DNA of 35,306 bases. Origin: Gemmatimonadales bacterium. GTDB taxonomy: Bacteria; Gemmatimonadota; Gemmatimonadetes; Gemmatimonadales; GWC2-71-9. The notes beneath the pieces were generated by a model, which made no database searches, was not told the origin of the DNA, and saw only the letters and a list, made by a program, of their open reading frames with translations. Positions within the stretch are counted from its first letter, which is position 1. The number at the start of each line of letters is the position of its first letter. Positions 6,017-14,598 of this stretch are shown in pieces. Location of the stretch: NCBI GenBank assembly GCA_025937755.1, contig JAICQR010000010.1, positions 1 through 35,306 on the forward strand, read 5' to 3'. The position numbers and the translations under genes were made by a program.

Positions 6017-6843
6017 AGAGCCTCTCCATCGCGCTGCCGCTCATCCTGGCTGGCATCTCCGCGCTTCAGGCACAGGGAGTCCTGGTCGCGCCTACCTCGA
6101 TCTTCATCGATGGGCGCGCTCGCTCCGCCACTGTCCTGCTGGTCAATCCCAACGACGATCCTGCCGAGGTCGAACTCTCGGTTACCTACGGCTACACCGT
6201 CACGGACAGCGCCGGCAGCTTCTCACTCTGGACAACCGATGCGCCAGACTCCACGGCGCCGTCGGCAGCGGCGTGGATCCGCGTCTTTCCTCGTCGGGTC
6301 GCCATCGAGCCGAGGGCGCAGCAACTGGTGCGATTACTGGTCTCGCCGCCCGCCGGCCTCGCCGACGGTGAATACTGGGCCCGGCTGGTGGTGCTCGCAC
6401 GCGGCGGGAAGCTCGCCGTCGAAGCCACGACCGACTCCGGCAGCGTGAACGTCGGGCTGGCGGTGGAGGTGCGCACCATACTTCCTGTGTTGTATCGCTC
6501 TGGCACCGTCCACCCTGGTGCAGCGCTCGAAGCTCTGGCCGCCGGCACCGTTGGCGACTCGCTCGCGATCCGCGCCCGCCTCAGCCGCACCGGCGATGCG
6601 GCTGCGCTCGGCACCGTCAAGGCAATGCTCCTGGATTCCACTGGCACCGTACTCCGCCGCTCCGAACTTCCGGTGTCGGTCTACGCTCCAATCGCCCCGC
6701 GTCTCGTGCTGCCAGTCGATTCGCTCCCGCCCGGCCGCTACTCCGTGCAAATGGAATTCGTGGCGGAGCGCCCTGATCTTCCGCCTGAGGCCCTGTTGCG
6801 GTTCACTGCTGTGCGCGATTCGCTCGCCGTTACGCTGCCCTGA
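6013..6843 (+). CDS. PapD-like periplasmic pilus chaperone
   Basis: 276 aa from a GTG that overlaps the previous stop (GTGA). A Sec signal (LPLILAGISALQAQG) precedes a PapD-type N domain: VLVAPTSIFIDGRARSATVLLVNPN, WIRVFPRRVAIEP, AQQLVRLLVSPPAGL and DGEYWARLVV. The second immunoglobulin-like domain follows after LPVLYRSG. Such chaperones cap subunits by lending a strand and deliver them to the usher. By eye alignment the two basic residues that grip the subunit C-terminus in PapD (Arg8, Lys112) are not evident, since Ser stands in PTSIFIDG where classical chaperones have Arg. At 276 aa it is somewhat longer than classical family members. It belongs with the pilin genes and the usher, two bases downstream. 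Confidence 0.8.
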   Translation: MKSLSIALPLILAGISALQAQGVLVAPTSIFIDGRARSATVLLVNPNDDPAEVELSVTYGYTVTDSAGSFSLWTTDAPDSTAPSAAAWIRVFPRRVAIEPRAQQLVRLLVSPPAGLADGEYWARLVVLARGGKLAVEATTDSGSVNVGLAVEVRTILPVLYRSGTVHPGAALEALAAGTVGDSLAIRARLSRTGDAAALGTVKAMLLDSTGTVLRRSELPVSVYAPIAPRLVLPVDSLPPGRYSVQMEFVAERPDLPPEALLRFTAVRDSLAVTLP

Positions 6844-6845
6844 CC

Positions 6846-9404
6846 ATGCACTGGCCGGCGGCGCGGGCGCACGTCGCACGCTTGGCCGTCGTACTGGCCG
6901 CCGCAGGCAGTTCGGCGGCGGTGCCGCTCCACGCACAACAGTTGCCCGAGCCCGCCATTGTCCAGCTCCAGATCGGGCGCCTCGCCGCCCGTACGGTGCC
7001 GGCGTATCGGATCGGCAGCGAAGCGCTCGTTCCTCTCGGGCAGTTCTTCGACCTCGCCGAGGTGAGGATCGTACGGTCGGCCGCTGGGTTTCTCGCCGCC
7101 CAGCTGCCTCAGGGCACCGGGATCGAGGTCGATGCGCACGCACGCCAGGCCAGGGCCGGCAACCGCACGGTTGCGCTCGACAGCGCCACGCTGGTTGTGG
7201 AGGGTGCCGAGCTGTACCTCGCCACTGCTGTGCTGGGCCGGCTGCTGGATGTCGAGTTCAAGGCCGACTGGGGCAACCTCGAGGTGCTGGTGCGCAACCC
7301 GGATCGGCTGCCCGTGGCAGACCGGCTCCGGCGTGAAGCGGCCCACACAGCCCTGTTACGGGGTGGTGCGGCCATCGCACCCGATGTCTTCATTCCGCCG
7401 GACCGTTCTCGCCTGGGCGGCTTCGTGCTGGACTACAGCTTCTTCTCGCCCAGTACCGATCCGATCGAAGGAAGTTCCTATACCCTGAACGCCGGTTTCG
7501 ATCTGCTTGGTGGATCACTCGAGCTGGGCGCGCGGAGCGACGACCCCGCCTCAACTGGTGATGTGAGGCTGGACGCCTCCTGGCTCGGCGTCTGGCGCCG
7601 CAATGCGTACCTGCGGCAGCTCCGGCTGGGCGACGGGCTGGGCACCGGTCCCCGTGCCCGCACCATCCGCGGCGGCAGTGTCACCAACGCCCCCTACGTG
7701 CGGCCATCGCTCCAGGCCGACGTGGTGTATGCCGGACGGTTACCTGAAGGCTGGGAAGTCGAAGCCTGGCGCAACGGCATGCTGCTCGGCATCGACTCCA
7801 CCGGCATCGATGGTGGGTTCGGGATCTCACTCCCGGTGGTGTATGGCGAGAATCCGGTGGATTTCATCGCCTACGGCCCCTTCGGCGAACGGCGCGAGTT
7901 CAGCCGGAAGTATCTGGTGCCGCTCGCGCTTCTGCCTGCGCGCCAGGTGGAGTACGCCGTGGCAGCGGGCGAGTGTCGGCTCGATCCCTGTGAGTCGACC
8001 CTCAATGCCGATCTTCGCTATGGCATCTCGGAGCGCTGGACCTTGGCTGCCGGTGTCGATCGGTTCTGGCGTGACTCCCTGTCCGACCGGACCCATCCCT
8101 ACCTCGACGCCGTCGGCATTCTCGGAAATGCCTGGACCGCCGAGGCGGGCGCCGTCGCCAGCGGATTTGTGCGCGGCCGGCTTGGGTATGAGCCAACGCT
8201 CGACCTGAGACTGAGCGCGGAGGTGGTCCGCTTCGCCCGTACACCCGACAACCAGTTGCTCAATCCGCTCGCGCGCCAGGAGCAGGTGCAGCTGGGCGCG
8301 TTCTGGCGGCCCGACCGGAGGCGGGGGTTTCTCTTTGTGGAAGGCAGGCTGGAGCATGCAACCACCGCAGCGGGCTCGAGCTGGCGCGGCCGGGCGGGGC
8401 TCTCCGCCCAGTTGGGACGGGTGCGTGCCGCCCCCTATGCCCGCTTCGAGCGTCAGCAGGAAGCGGGAGGAAGCGTCACCCGGGGCTTCGGCGGAATCGA
8501 ACTCTTCGCCACCCCGGGTTCCGGGCTCGGCGGCGTACTACGCCATTTGTGGCTCCGCGGCGCCTATGAGGGCCGCAATCTCGTCACGCCCGAGTTCGCG
8601 TCACTCACCGTTGCGCGGCCGCTGGGCGCCGGTATCCGGGCCGAAGCCGGAGCGCTCTGGCTCAAGGGCAGTAGCCGGCCCACGTGGACCTTCTCTCTCG
8701 CCACCTCGCTCTCTACCCTGCGCGCATTGACCCTCGTGACGGCGCCGGCGGCCGGTCCCGCCGCAGCGACCCATTACCTGCAGGGCTCGGTGCTCTACGA
8801 TCGCGCCCGCGGTGGCCTGGCCTTCACCGCGGGGCCGTCGTTGCAGCGCGGCGGCATTGCCGGGCGGGTCTTCCTGGACGAGAACGGCAATGGTGTGCGC
8901 GATGACACCGAGCCCGGGCTCCCCAATGTGCGGGTCCAGGTCGGCGTTGCCGCGGCCTACTCTGATTCGCTCGGCTGGTATCGGGTGCTGGATGTGGTGC
9001 CATTCGAGAGCGTGCTCGTGCGGGCGGACTCGCTCAGTTTTGACTCACCGCTGTGGGTGGCGGAGTTCGGACTGGCGGCCGCGGTGCCGGCGCCCAACAG
9101 GCTCACCGTGGTGGACGTCCCGTTGCTCATGGGTGCGGTGCTGGAAGGCTCGGTGAGGTTCGCGGATGGTTCGCCCGCCGCCGGCGTGTCACTGGAACTC
9201 ACCAATGGTGAAAGGCGCCTCACCAGCTCCACCTTCACCGATGGCACCTTCTACCTGATGGGGGTGACCGAGGGCCGCTGGAGGGTCAGCGTCGCCCCCC
9301 GCAGCGCCGACGCCCTCAGCGCCGACGCCGTGCCCGTCATCATCGCTGTGCCCCCCGGCGGTGGCGCGCTGCCGATGGTGCAGCTCAACCTGGTCCCGCG
9401 CTAG
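6846..9404 (+). CDS. Atypical outer-membrane usher-like protein
   Basis: 852 aa with a signal peptide ending near HAQQ. Residues ~30-165 resemble two repeats of a copper-amine-oxidase-N-like domain (EALVPLGQFFDL, TLVVEGAELYLATAVLG) rather than the usual usher N domain. The middle (~190-650) looks like a PapC/FimD barrel: YAGRLPEGWEVEAWRNGM, a plug-like NPVDFIAYGPFGE, RKYLVPLALLPARQVEYAV, then many amphipathic strands. The C-terminus adds two beta-sandwich domains, SdrD/CNA-B-like (GRVFLDENGNGVRDD) and carboxypeptidase-regulatory-like (GSVRFADGSPAAGVSL). The expected job is secreting and assembling the three DUF4402 subunits. Two cysteines (GECRLDPCE) could form a disulfide. The usher call rests on barrel motifs and operon context; a different large porin is less likely. 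Confidence 0.72.
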   Translation: MHWPAARAHVARLAVVLAAAGSSAAVPLHAQQLPEPAIVQLQIGRLAARTVPAYRIGSEALVPLGQFFDLAEVRIVRSAAGFLAAQLPQGTGIEVDAHARQARAGNRTVALDSATLVVEGAELYLATAVLGRLLDVEFKADWGNLEVLVRNPDRLPVADRLRREAAHTALLRGGAAIAPDVFIPPDRSRLGGFVLDYSFFSPSTDPIEGSSYTLNAGFDLLGGSLELGARSDDPASTGDVRLDASWLGVWRRNAYLRQLRLGDGLGTGPRARTIRGGSVTNAPYVRPSLQADVVYAGRLPEGWEVEAWRNGMLLGIDSTGIDGGFGISLPVVYGENPVDFIAYGPFGERREFSRKYLVPLALLPARQVEYAVAAGECRLDPCESTLNADLRYGISERWTLAAGVDRFWRDSLSDRTHPYLDAVGILGNAWTAEAGAVASGFVRGRLGYEPTLDLRLSAEVVRFARTPDNQLLNPLARQEQVQLGAFWRPDRRRGFLFVEGRLEHATTAAGSSWRGRAGLSAQLGRVRAAPYARFERQQEAGGSVTRGFGGIELFATPGSGLGGVLRHLWLRGAYEGRNLVTPEFASLTVARPLGAGIRAEAGALWLKGSSRPTWTFSLATSLSTLRALTLVTAPAAGPAAATHYLQGSVLYDRARGGLAFTAGPSLQRGGIAGRVFLDENGNGVRDDTEPGLPNVRVQVGVAAAYSDSLGWYRVLDVVPFESVLVRADSLSFDSPLWVAEFGLAAAVPAPNRLTVVDVPLLMGAVLEGSVRFADGSPAAGVSLELTNGERRLTSSTFTDGTFYLMGVTEGRWRVSVAPRSADALSADAVPVIIAVPPGGGALPMVQLNLVPR

Positions 9405-9469
9405 CCTTGGCTGATAGTTGAGTTAACCACGTAAACCCCTGACGAAGCCGGCCGATTCGACGACGCCAG

Positions 9470-12088
9470 CTACGGCGCCAGCCAGTACGTCGCCTTCACT
9501 GCAAGAAAATTGCTCCCCGGTGCGCTGAAGCTGTCGAACAGCGCCCCGACGCTCGCCTTGCCCAGCGTTGGCACGCTCCCGCTCCGGTCCTGCTGCCACA
9601 CCAGGAACAAGGTGCTGCCCGGCAGCCACTCCCACCGCATCACCAGGTTGCTCCGGAACGACAGCACGTTGAAGTCCGGATTCGGCAGGTTGAACGTCTG
9701 CCCATCGGCAGTTACTTCGTAACCGTCATCCACCGGCACGATCGTGGTGCCGTCCTCGCCGTACTCCCGCAACTCGCGGCTCCGGGCCGCTTCCAGCTCG
9801 CCGAAGCGATGGAACTCACCGCTCGCGGTGAACGGTTCGGCATACAGCTCGAGCGTCAGGTCCGGCGTGAAGGCGTACTCCAGCCGCATCTGCGCCGAGA
9901 GCGTCGTGCGGTCCGCGAACGCGAAGACGTAGCGGGTGCCGAACGTCGCTGCCCGTCCGTCGGGCCGGGTGGTGAGGAACTGGCGCGATACCCGTTCGCG
10001 CTGGAACGTCGGGGTCACGCTCACCCGCCAGCGGGGTGCCGGACGGGCCGCCACGTTGCCCCGGAGCGAGACCCGCCGTCCGCCCGCCTCATCCACCTGG
10101 ACATTGACCGACCCGGACCAGTTGACGGTGTTGCCCTCGTTGCCTGACAACTCGACATCGAAGCCCTGGAGGTAGCTGGTACCCATCAGGGGACCGCCCC
10201 GCGTCAGGTCGTCGCTGGTAGCGCGGGGCTCGAGGTAGGTCCCGAGGAACAACCGCATGAAGTTGTGGAACGTGAAGTTGTTGGCCAGGGATGCGTACTG
10301 GTTGGTCATCACGCCGCCGAAGTTCCAGCCTCGCGTGTAATAGAGCGTGTGCGAGCGGCGCCGGAACGGCCCGCGCGGCTGGGTTTCCCGCCAGGTGAGG
10401 TCGCCATAGGAACTGACGTCGTTGGCGCTGCCCAGTCGGCCCGCGTCGTTGATGTCAAACAGGGGCGACTCCGCATTGGCGCCCGCCTCCCAGACCCAGT
10501 GTCGGCCCGAGTTCTTCTCGGCGCTGACTCCGGCCGCCCAGCCGGCCATCGACGTTCGGGTGGGGTCGTAGGTGAACTCGGTCGCGTCTGGCCGTTGCAG
10601 GAAATGCGCAGGATGACGCTGCAGCAGCGCCATCGCCTCCGGCTCACCGGATACATGGCTGAAGCCCGCAAAGGCATCGAACTCGTACGTGTTCTGCGCC
10701 GTCCGCAGATTGAGGTCGGCGCCGCCCGCGATGGCGGTGCGGGGGAGCAGCGCCGCCAGCGGGCTACCCACCCCGATGTCCCGGCGCACCGCGGTGAAGG
10801 ATGCTCCCACCGTGGACGCATTGGCCCCGAATTCCTGCTGCAGCCGGCCCACGCCATAGCCGGTGAGCGGTTCCACCTCCACCGACGTGCGCTCGCCCGA
10901 CGCCACATCAAACGCGGTGGCGTGCTCCCGTCCCGTCACTGCGGTCAGGGCGCCGACACTCAACCCATGGCTGAGCCGGCCGGTGACCTTGGCGGCGCCC
11001 AGGATGGTCGTGTTCAGCGGCTGGTCGACGAAGTCGCCCTCGGCGCCGCCCCTCGGCGCCCGGCCGATCCGGCGGGAGTAGAAGAAGTTCTGGCCCCCGC
11101 CGCGCAGCAGGTCGCTGCCTTCGGTGAAGAATGGCCGACGCTCGTCGAAGAAGGTCTCGAACCCGCTGAGATTCACCTCGGCCGGGTCCGCTTCCACCTG
11201 CCCGAAGTCGGGGTTCACGGTCGCATCCAGGGTCAGGTTGGTGCCCAGCCCCAGCTTGAAGTCGGCGCCGGCCCGCACGCCATACCGGCTGCCGTCGTCG
11301 AAAGGATTCCCGGCAGCTGCGTCGGCATAGGTGGCGTTGGCAGCGACGTACGGCATGACCTCCAGCCGGCTCGACGGCCGGATGCCCTGGATACCCTGCA
11401 ACAGCCCGAACCGCGACGACCACCCCGATTCGCGCGCCGGGATCACCACCCAGTACACGTCCTCGTCTGCCGCCGGCATCCACCGGTTGATCTGCACGCC
11501 CCATTCCTGCACCGGGCGGTCAGTGAAGCGAAGCTGCGAAAAGGGAATCCTCATCTCGGCGTACCAGCCGGTGGAGTCATGCGATACCCGGCCTTCCCAG
11601 ACCGGATTCCAGGCCAGCTCGCGGGAGCCTTCGGCGTCATTGGGGTGAAAGAAGTCGCCCCGCACTCCGCCGCTCGAGAGCGAGAAGGTGTAGGCGGTCC
11701 GCCGGTCGTGATAGGTATCGAGCGCGACCAGGATGTGCTCGGCATTGCTGAACTGGTCCCGGCGGGTCACGATCGTCGGGATCTCGTGCGGATTGGCGCT
11801 GGACAGCCGGGCCCCTACATACAGCGCCTCGGTGTCGTACAGGAACGCCACCTGAGTTGGCGCCGATGGGGCGCCGCCCTCGGTTGGCACCTTCTGGAGG
11901 AAATCGGTGCGCCACTCCGCGTCCTGCCAGGCGGCATCAGTAAGGATGCCGTCGATGCTGGGCTGGCCACCCGCAGCAACCGGCGTCGCCTGGAATACCT
12001 TGGCGCCGGCCTCATCGCCCGCCTGCGCCATCAGGTTCGGAGCCACTGCCACAAGGAGCGCTGCCATCGTCAGGCAGAAGCGGAACAC
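9470..12088 (-). CDS. DUF5916 outer-membrane protein with CBM9-like N domain
   Basis: 872 aa from GTG 12088, which follows GGAGG by six bases; the TTG at 12157 suggested by the open frame has no such support. A signal peptide ends near LMAQAG. Residues ~30-220 form a carbohydrate-binding-family-9-like sandwich (PSIDGILTDAAW, LYVGARL, WYAEMRIPFSQLRF). The remainder is the DUF5916 region, with FFDERRPFFTEGSDLL and YSRRIGRAPRG, followed by a long series of barrel-type strands to a C-terminal aromatic (VKATYWLAP). It is probably an outer-membrane barrel with an extracellular or periplasmic binding domain. The substrate is unknown. It converges with the usher operon and lies behind a terminator from the DUF4097 operon, so it is probably transcribed alone. 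Confidence 0.85.
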   Translation of the reverse strand: MFRFCLTMAALLVAVAPNLMAQAGDEAGAKVFQATPVAAGGQPSIDGILTDAAWQDAEWRTDFLQKVPTEGGAPSAPTQVAFLYDTEALYVGARLSSANPHEIPTIVTRRDQFSNAEHILVALDTYHDRRTAYTFSLSSGGVRGDFFHPNDAEGSRELAWNPVWEGRVSHDSTGWYAEMRIPFSQLRFTDRPVQEWGVQINRWMPAADEDVYWVVIPARESGWSSRFGLLQGIQGIRPSSRLEVMPYVAANATYADAAAGNPFDDGSRYGVRAGADFKLGLGTNLTLDATVNPDFGQVEADPAEVNLSGFETFFDERRPFFTEGSDLLRGGGQNFFYSRRIGRAPRGGAEGDFVDQPLNTTILGAAKVTGRLSHGLSVGALTAVTGREHATAFDVASGERTSVEVEPLTGYGVGRLQQEFGANASTVGASFTAVRRDIGVGSPLAALLPRTAIAGGADLNLRTAQNTYEFDAFAGFSHVSGEPEAMALLQRHPAHFLQRPDATEFTYDPTRTSMAGWAAGVSAEKNSGRHWVWEAGANAESPLFDINDAGRLGSANDVSSYGDLTWRETQPRGPFRRRSHTLYYTRGWNFGGVMTNQYASLANNFTFHNFMRLFLGTYLEPRATSDDLTRGGPLMGTSYLQGFDVELSGNEGNTVNWSGSVNVQVDEAGGRRVSLRGNVAARPAPRWRVSVTPTFQRERVSRQFLTTRPDGRAATFGTRYVFAFADRTTLSAQMRLEYAFTPDLTLELYAEPFTASGEFHRFGELEAARSRELREYGEDGTTIVPVDDGYEVTADGQTFNLPNPDFNVLSFRSNLVMRWEWLPGSTLFLVWQQDRSGSVPTLGKASVGALFDSFSAPGSNFLAVKATYWLAP

Positions 12089-12131
12089 GCGGGGCCTCCG
12101 GCGCCGGGCGCCGTGGTCAAGTGAAACAGGA

Positions 12132-12162
12132 AGGGCTTGCAGAGTTTGACACCGCAAGCCCT
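12132..12162 (-). terminator. Terminator of the sigma/DUF4097 operon
   Basis: AGGGCTTGC and GCAAGCCCT form a perfect 9-bp stem with a 13-base loop. On the minus strand a T-rich stretch (TTCCTGTTTC) follows. It sits between the last DUF4097 gene and the DUF5916 gene, so it should separate their transcripts. Confidence 0.6.
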
Positions 12163-12196
12163 CCCGACGTTGCTACGCGATACGGGGTTTCACCTT

Positions 12197-12224
12197 CCCA
12201 CTTCCCACTTCTCACTTCTCACTT
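12197..12224 (-). repeat. Heptamer array overlapping the stop codon of a DUF4097 gene
   Basis: Four units (two CCCACTT, two CTCACTT on the plus strand) occur here. Read on the minus strand, the first unit AAGTGAG supplies the last lysine codon AAG and the stop codon TGA of the upstream gene. Confidence 0.9.
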
Positions 12225-12986
12225 CTTCCTGAGACTCACAGTCCCATTCACACTCGACATCTCGATCACCGGGCCGCCGGAACCGATGGTGCCGCGCATG
12301 TTGCGGGGACCAAATCGCCCCGTCACCGTCAGCGGAAAGTCGGTCTCGATCCCCCCATTCACGGTGGACGCGCGTACGTCGGCGCTGGCGTCGGCCGGCA
12401 GGGTAACCGTCACTCCACCATTTACCGAACTGAACTCCAGCGGGCCGGTCCAGTCGGAGCGCCCCAGCGTGGCCTCCACGTTCCCGTTGACGGACGACGC
12501 CTCGGCGACTCCGCGAGTCGAGACTTCCACATCGCCGTTGACCGTGGACACTTCGGCATCCGCCACCAGCCCGGTCGCGCTGACGTCGCCGTTCACCATC
12601 TGCGCCTCGAACTCGATGTTCGCCGGCACCCGCACCTGGAAGTGCACCGAGACATCATCCACATCGTCGTTGTCGCGGTTGCGGCGGCTGCTCCCGCCTC
12701 GGCAGCCCTCGCTGTCACGCTGGTTGGGATACACCGTGCAGATGACAACACCGTCGCCGCTCTCGTCCACCCGGATCTCGACCAGCTCCGGCCGCCCGCC
12801 GCGGCGCGCAACCTTCCGGGCGGTGACTTCGATGGTATTGCCGGAGGCGGGCGTGGCCGAGATCGAGCCGTTGATGCCCCGCACCTCGATGGTGCGCCCA
12901 GCTGGCAGCGATCCTGACCAGCGGAAGTCCTGCCCTTGCGGGGCTCCCTGGGCCGCGGCCAGCAGGGCAAGCGTTACGACGATCAT
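12219..12986 (-). CDS. DUF4097 beta-strand repeat protein (second copy)
   Basis: 255 aa with a signal peptide (MIVVTLALLAAAQGAP) and an AAGGAG box eight bases before the ATG. The mature protein is a DUF4097 (putative adhesin) domain made of repeating short strands with a VNG turn: VNGDVSATG, VNGDVEVS, VNGNVEATL, VNGGVTVTL, VNGGIETDF, VNGTVSLRK. Such repeats usually fold into a right-handed beta-helix or stacked sheet. A charged arginine/aspartate-rich insert (SRRNRDNDDVDD) sits near residue 105. It follows its paralogue by 19 bases in the sigma-factor operon, so it is probably induced with it. Its biochemical role is not established. The stop codon lies inside a repeat unit, so the C-terminus SLRKK ends in repeat-derived sequence. 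Confidence 0.85.
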   Translation of the reverse strand: MIVVTLALLAAAQGAPQGQDFRWSGSLPAGRTIEVRGINGSISATPASGNTIEVTARKVARRGGRPELVEIRVDESGDGVVICTVYPNQRDSEGCRGGSSRRNRDNDDVDDVSVHFQVRVPANIEFEAQMVNGDVSATGLVADAEVSTVNGDVEVSTRGVAEASSVNGNVEATLGRSDWTGPLEFSSVNGGVTVTLPADASADVRASTVNGGIETDFPLTVTGRFGPRNMRGTIGSGGPVIEMSSVNGTVSLRKK

Positions 12987-13005
12987 GGGATGTTCTCCTT
13001 GAGAG

Positions 13006-13875
13006 TTAGTCGTCCTGCATGAGGCGGCCCACCGCCTCCGGCGTTGTCACATGGATCCTGCCCTGGAACGAGTCGAGCTTGACCGACGCGCTGCCGCCGC
13101 CAAGGACGAAACTGAATCTCCGGTCGTCGCGGCTCCTGACCTGGAGCGACAGGTCCGACTCGAATTCGCCCTGGAAGGTGGAAACGGTGACCGACGCGCT
13201 GGCGCCCGGCTGAACCCCCAGCACAATGTCGCCGTTGTGGGTGCTCATCTCGTACTGCCCCCTCGCGCTCAGCGGGCCGCTGAAGCTGAGGTCCCCGTTC
13301 ACGCTGCTCAGTGCCACCGCATCCGATCGGGTCTCGAGCACCATTACGTCACCATTCACCGCCTCGGCCGAGACGCGGCCCCGTGCCGACGTGATGAGCA
13401 CGTCGCCGTTCACCGATGTGGCCGTGATGTTGCCTTCGGTGTCCCGCAGGATCACGGTCCCATCCACCGCGCTCGCCGAGATGTTGCCTCGCGCGCCGCG
13501 CACCGTGACATCGCCCTCCACCGTTTCCACCGAAACGGGGGCGGCGATTCCGTCCACCATGACGTCGCCTTCGACCGAGCTGGCCGAGAGCGCCACCGTG
13601 GCGGGCATGCGAATCACCACATCGGTGCTTTCACTTCCCATCCAGCCGCTCGACGCGTCCACCGTGATCACGCTCCCCGAACGCGACACCTTCACATCGC
13701 GCGACCGGCGATCGTCCGTGTCGCCCGAGCGGATCTCCACCTCGTTGCGATTCCAGCTCCGCACCGTGATATCGCCCTCGTGGGTGCTCACCCGCAGCCG
13801 GTCACCGGCGCGGATCGCAAAGGTGGTGTCCTGGGCGGAAAGCGCCGCCGCAACCAGCAACAGTGAGGCGAACAC
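13006..13875 (-). CDS. DUF4097 beta-strand repeat protein (first copy)
   Basis: 289 aa from GTG 13875, preceded by AAAGGA at good spacing. The signal peptide ends near ALSAQD. The domain is a regular ladder of turns: VSTHEGDITVR, SSVEGDVMVDG, ETVEGDVTVRG, SAVDGTVILRD, TSVNGDVLITS, EAVNGDVMVLE, SSVNGDLSFSG, STHNGDIVLG and SFQGRIHVT, so about ten rungs. This is typical of DUF4097 proteins, which often sit beside ECF sigma/anti-sigma pairs. It lies 14 bases after the anti-sigma gene and so very likely shares its operon. The protein is probably in the periplasm or on the cell surface. The function is unknown; an envelope-stress role is inferred from context. Confidence 0.87.
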   Translation of the reverse strand: MFASLLLVAAALSAQDTTFAIRAGDRLRVSTHEGDITVRSWNRNEVEIRSGDTDDRRSRDVKVSRSGSVITVDASSGWMGSESTDVVIRMPATVALSASSVEGDVMVDGIAAPVSVETVEGDVTVRGARGNISASAVDGTVILRDTEGNITATSVNGDVLITSARGRVSAEAVNGDVMVLETRSDAVALSSVNGDLSFSGPLSARGQYEMSTHNGDIVLGVQPGASASVTVSTFQGEFESDLSLQVRSRDDRRFSFVLGGGSASVKLDSFQGRIHVTTPEAVGRLMQDD

Positions 13876-13889
13876 AAGGTGTCCTTTCG

Positions 13890-14597
13890 TCAGCTGCGCG
13901 CTTGCACCAGGGTAGCTGCCTGCCGGAGCAGGGCCAGCTTCCGCTGCATGGTGCGCGCGAGATACGAGTTGAGATACGCGCTGGCCGGATCGTTCCGGAG
14001 CGCAGTTTCAGTTTCTGCGATCGCCGTGTCGATCAGCGCCAGATTGCGCTCCAGCACCGCCACGGTCTTCGGGTCCAGCTGGTCGCGCCCCTCGTCCAGG
14101 ATCGCCCGCAGATCAGCGGCGGCCTGGTTGTACGTCGCTTCCGCGCGGGCCATCGCCGGAAGCACCGTCATCCCGTCCGCCGGCGGAACCGCGGTTGTGA
14201 CCGCCGGCGCAGGACCAGCGTCAGGAGCGGTCTGCTGCAGTACACCCCACACCACCGCGCCACCCGCGAGGAACACCGCCACCGCCGCCGCCAGCAGTGG
14301 GCGCCATGGCGTGCGCCGGCCCGCCGGAAGTCGCCTCGCCGCCACCGGCCATGGGCGCACGTGCGTGGGCTCGCCGGAATCGGCAATCCGCGCGGCGATG
14401 CCCGCCCAGAGATCGGGAACCGGCGCAGGGGCATCCAGTCGCGCCGCCCGTCGCGCCACGGCCCGCAGTTCCAGCACCAGCGCGGTGCACTCGGCGCACT
14501 GCGCCACGTGGGCCTCGCAATCGGCGCGCTCGCCAGCGCTGAGCGTGCCGTCCGCATACTCCGAGAGCCGGTCCTGCCATGTGTGTTCCATCATCAT
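13890..14597 (-). CDS. Zinc-finger (zf-HC2) anti-sigma factor
   Basis: 235 aa starting with three Met codons in a row; the AGG just upstream favours the second or third. The N-terminal ~50 residues hold the ZAS/zf-HC2 motif H-x3-C-x2-C (CEAHVAQCAEC), which binds zinc and grips ECF sigma factors. A single membrane helix is at ~95-120 (LLAAAVAVFLAGGAVVWGVL). The rest (~120-235) is an outside domain with helical, alanine-rich sequence. It lies one base after the sigma gene, so it is almost certainly translated together with it. It should hold the sigma factor inactive at the membrane until a signal arrives. Confidence 0.9.
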   Translation of the reverse strand: MMMEHTWQDRLSEYADGTLSAGERADCEAHVAQCAECTALVLELRAVARRAARLDAPAPVPDLWAGIAARIADSGEPTHVRPWPVAARRLPAGRRTPWRPLLAAAVAVFLAGGAVVWGVLQQTAPDAGPAPAVTTAVPPADGMTVLPAMARAEATYNQAAADLRAILDEGRDQLDPKTVAVLERNLALIDTAIAETETALRNDPASAYLNSYLARTMQRKLALLRQAATLVQARS

Positions 14598-14598
14598 C

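Noticed and set aside
10265-12124. Plus-strand open frame of 619 aa
   Set aside because: It is the mirror frame of the DUF5916 gene. It has no signal, no family motif and arginine/proline/glycine-rich composition typical of shadows in GC-rich DNA.
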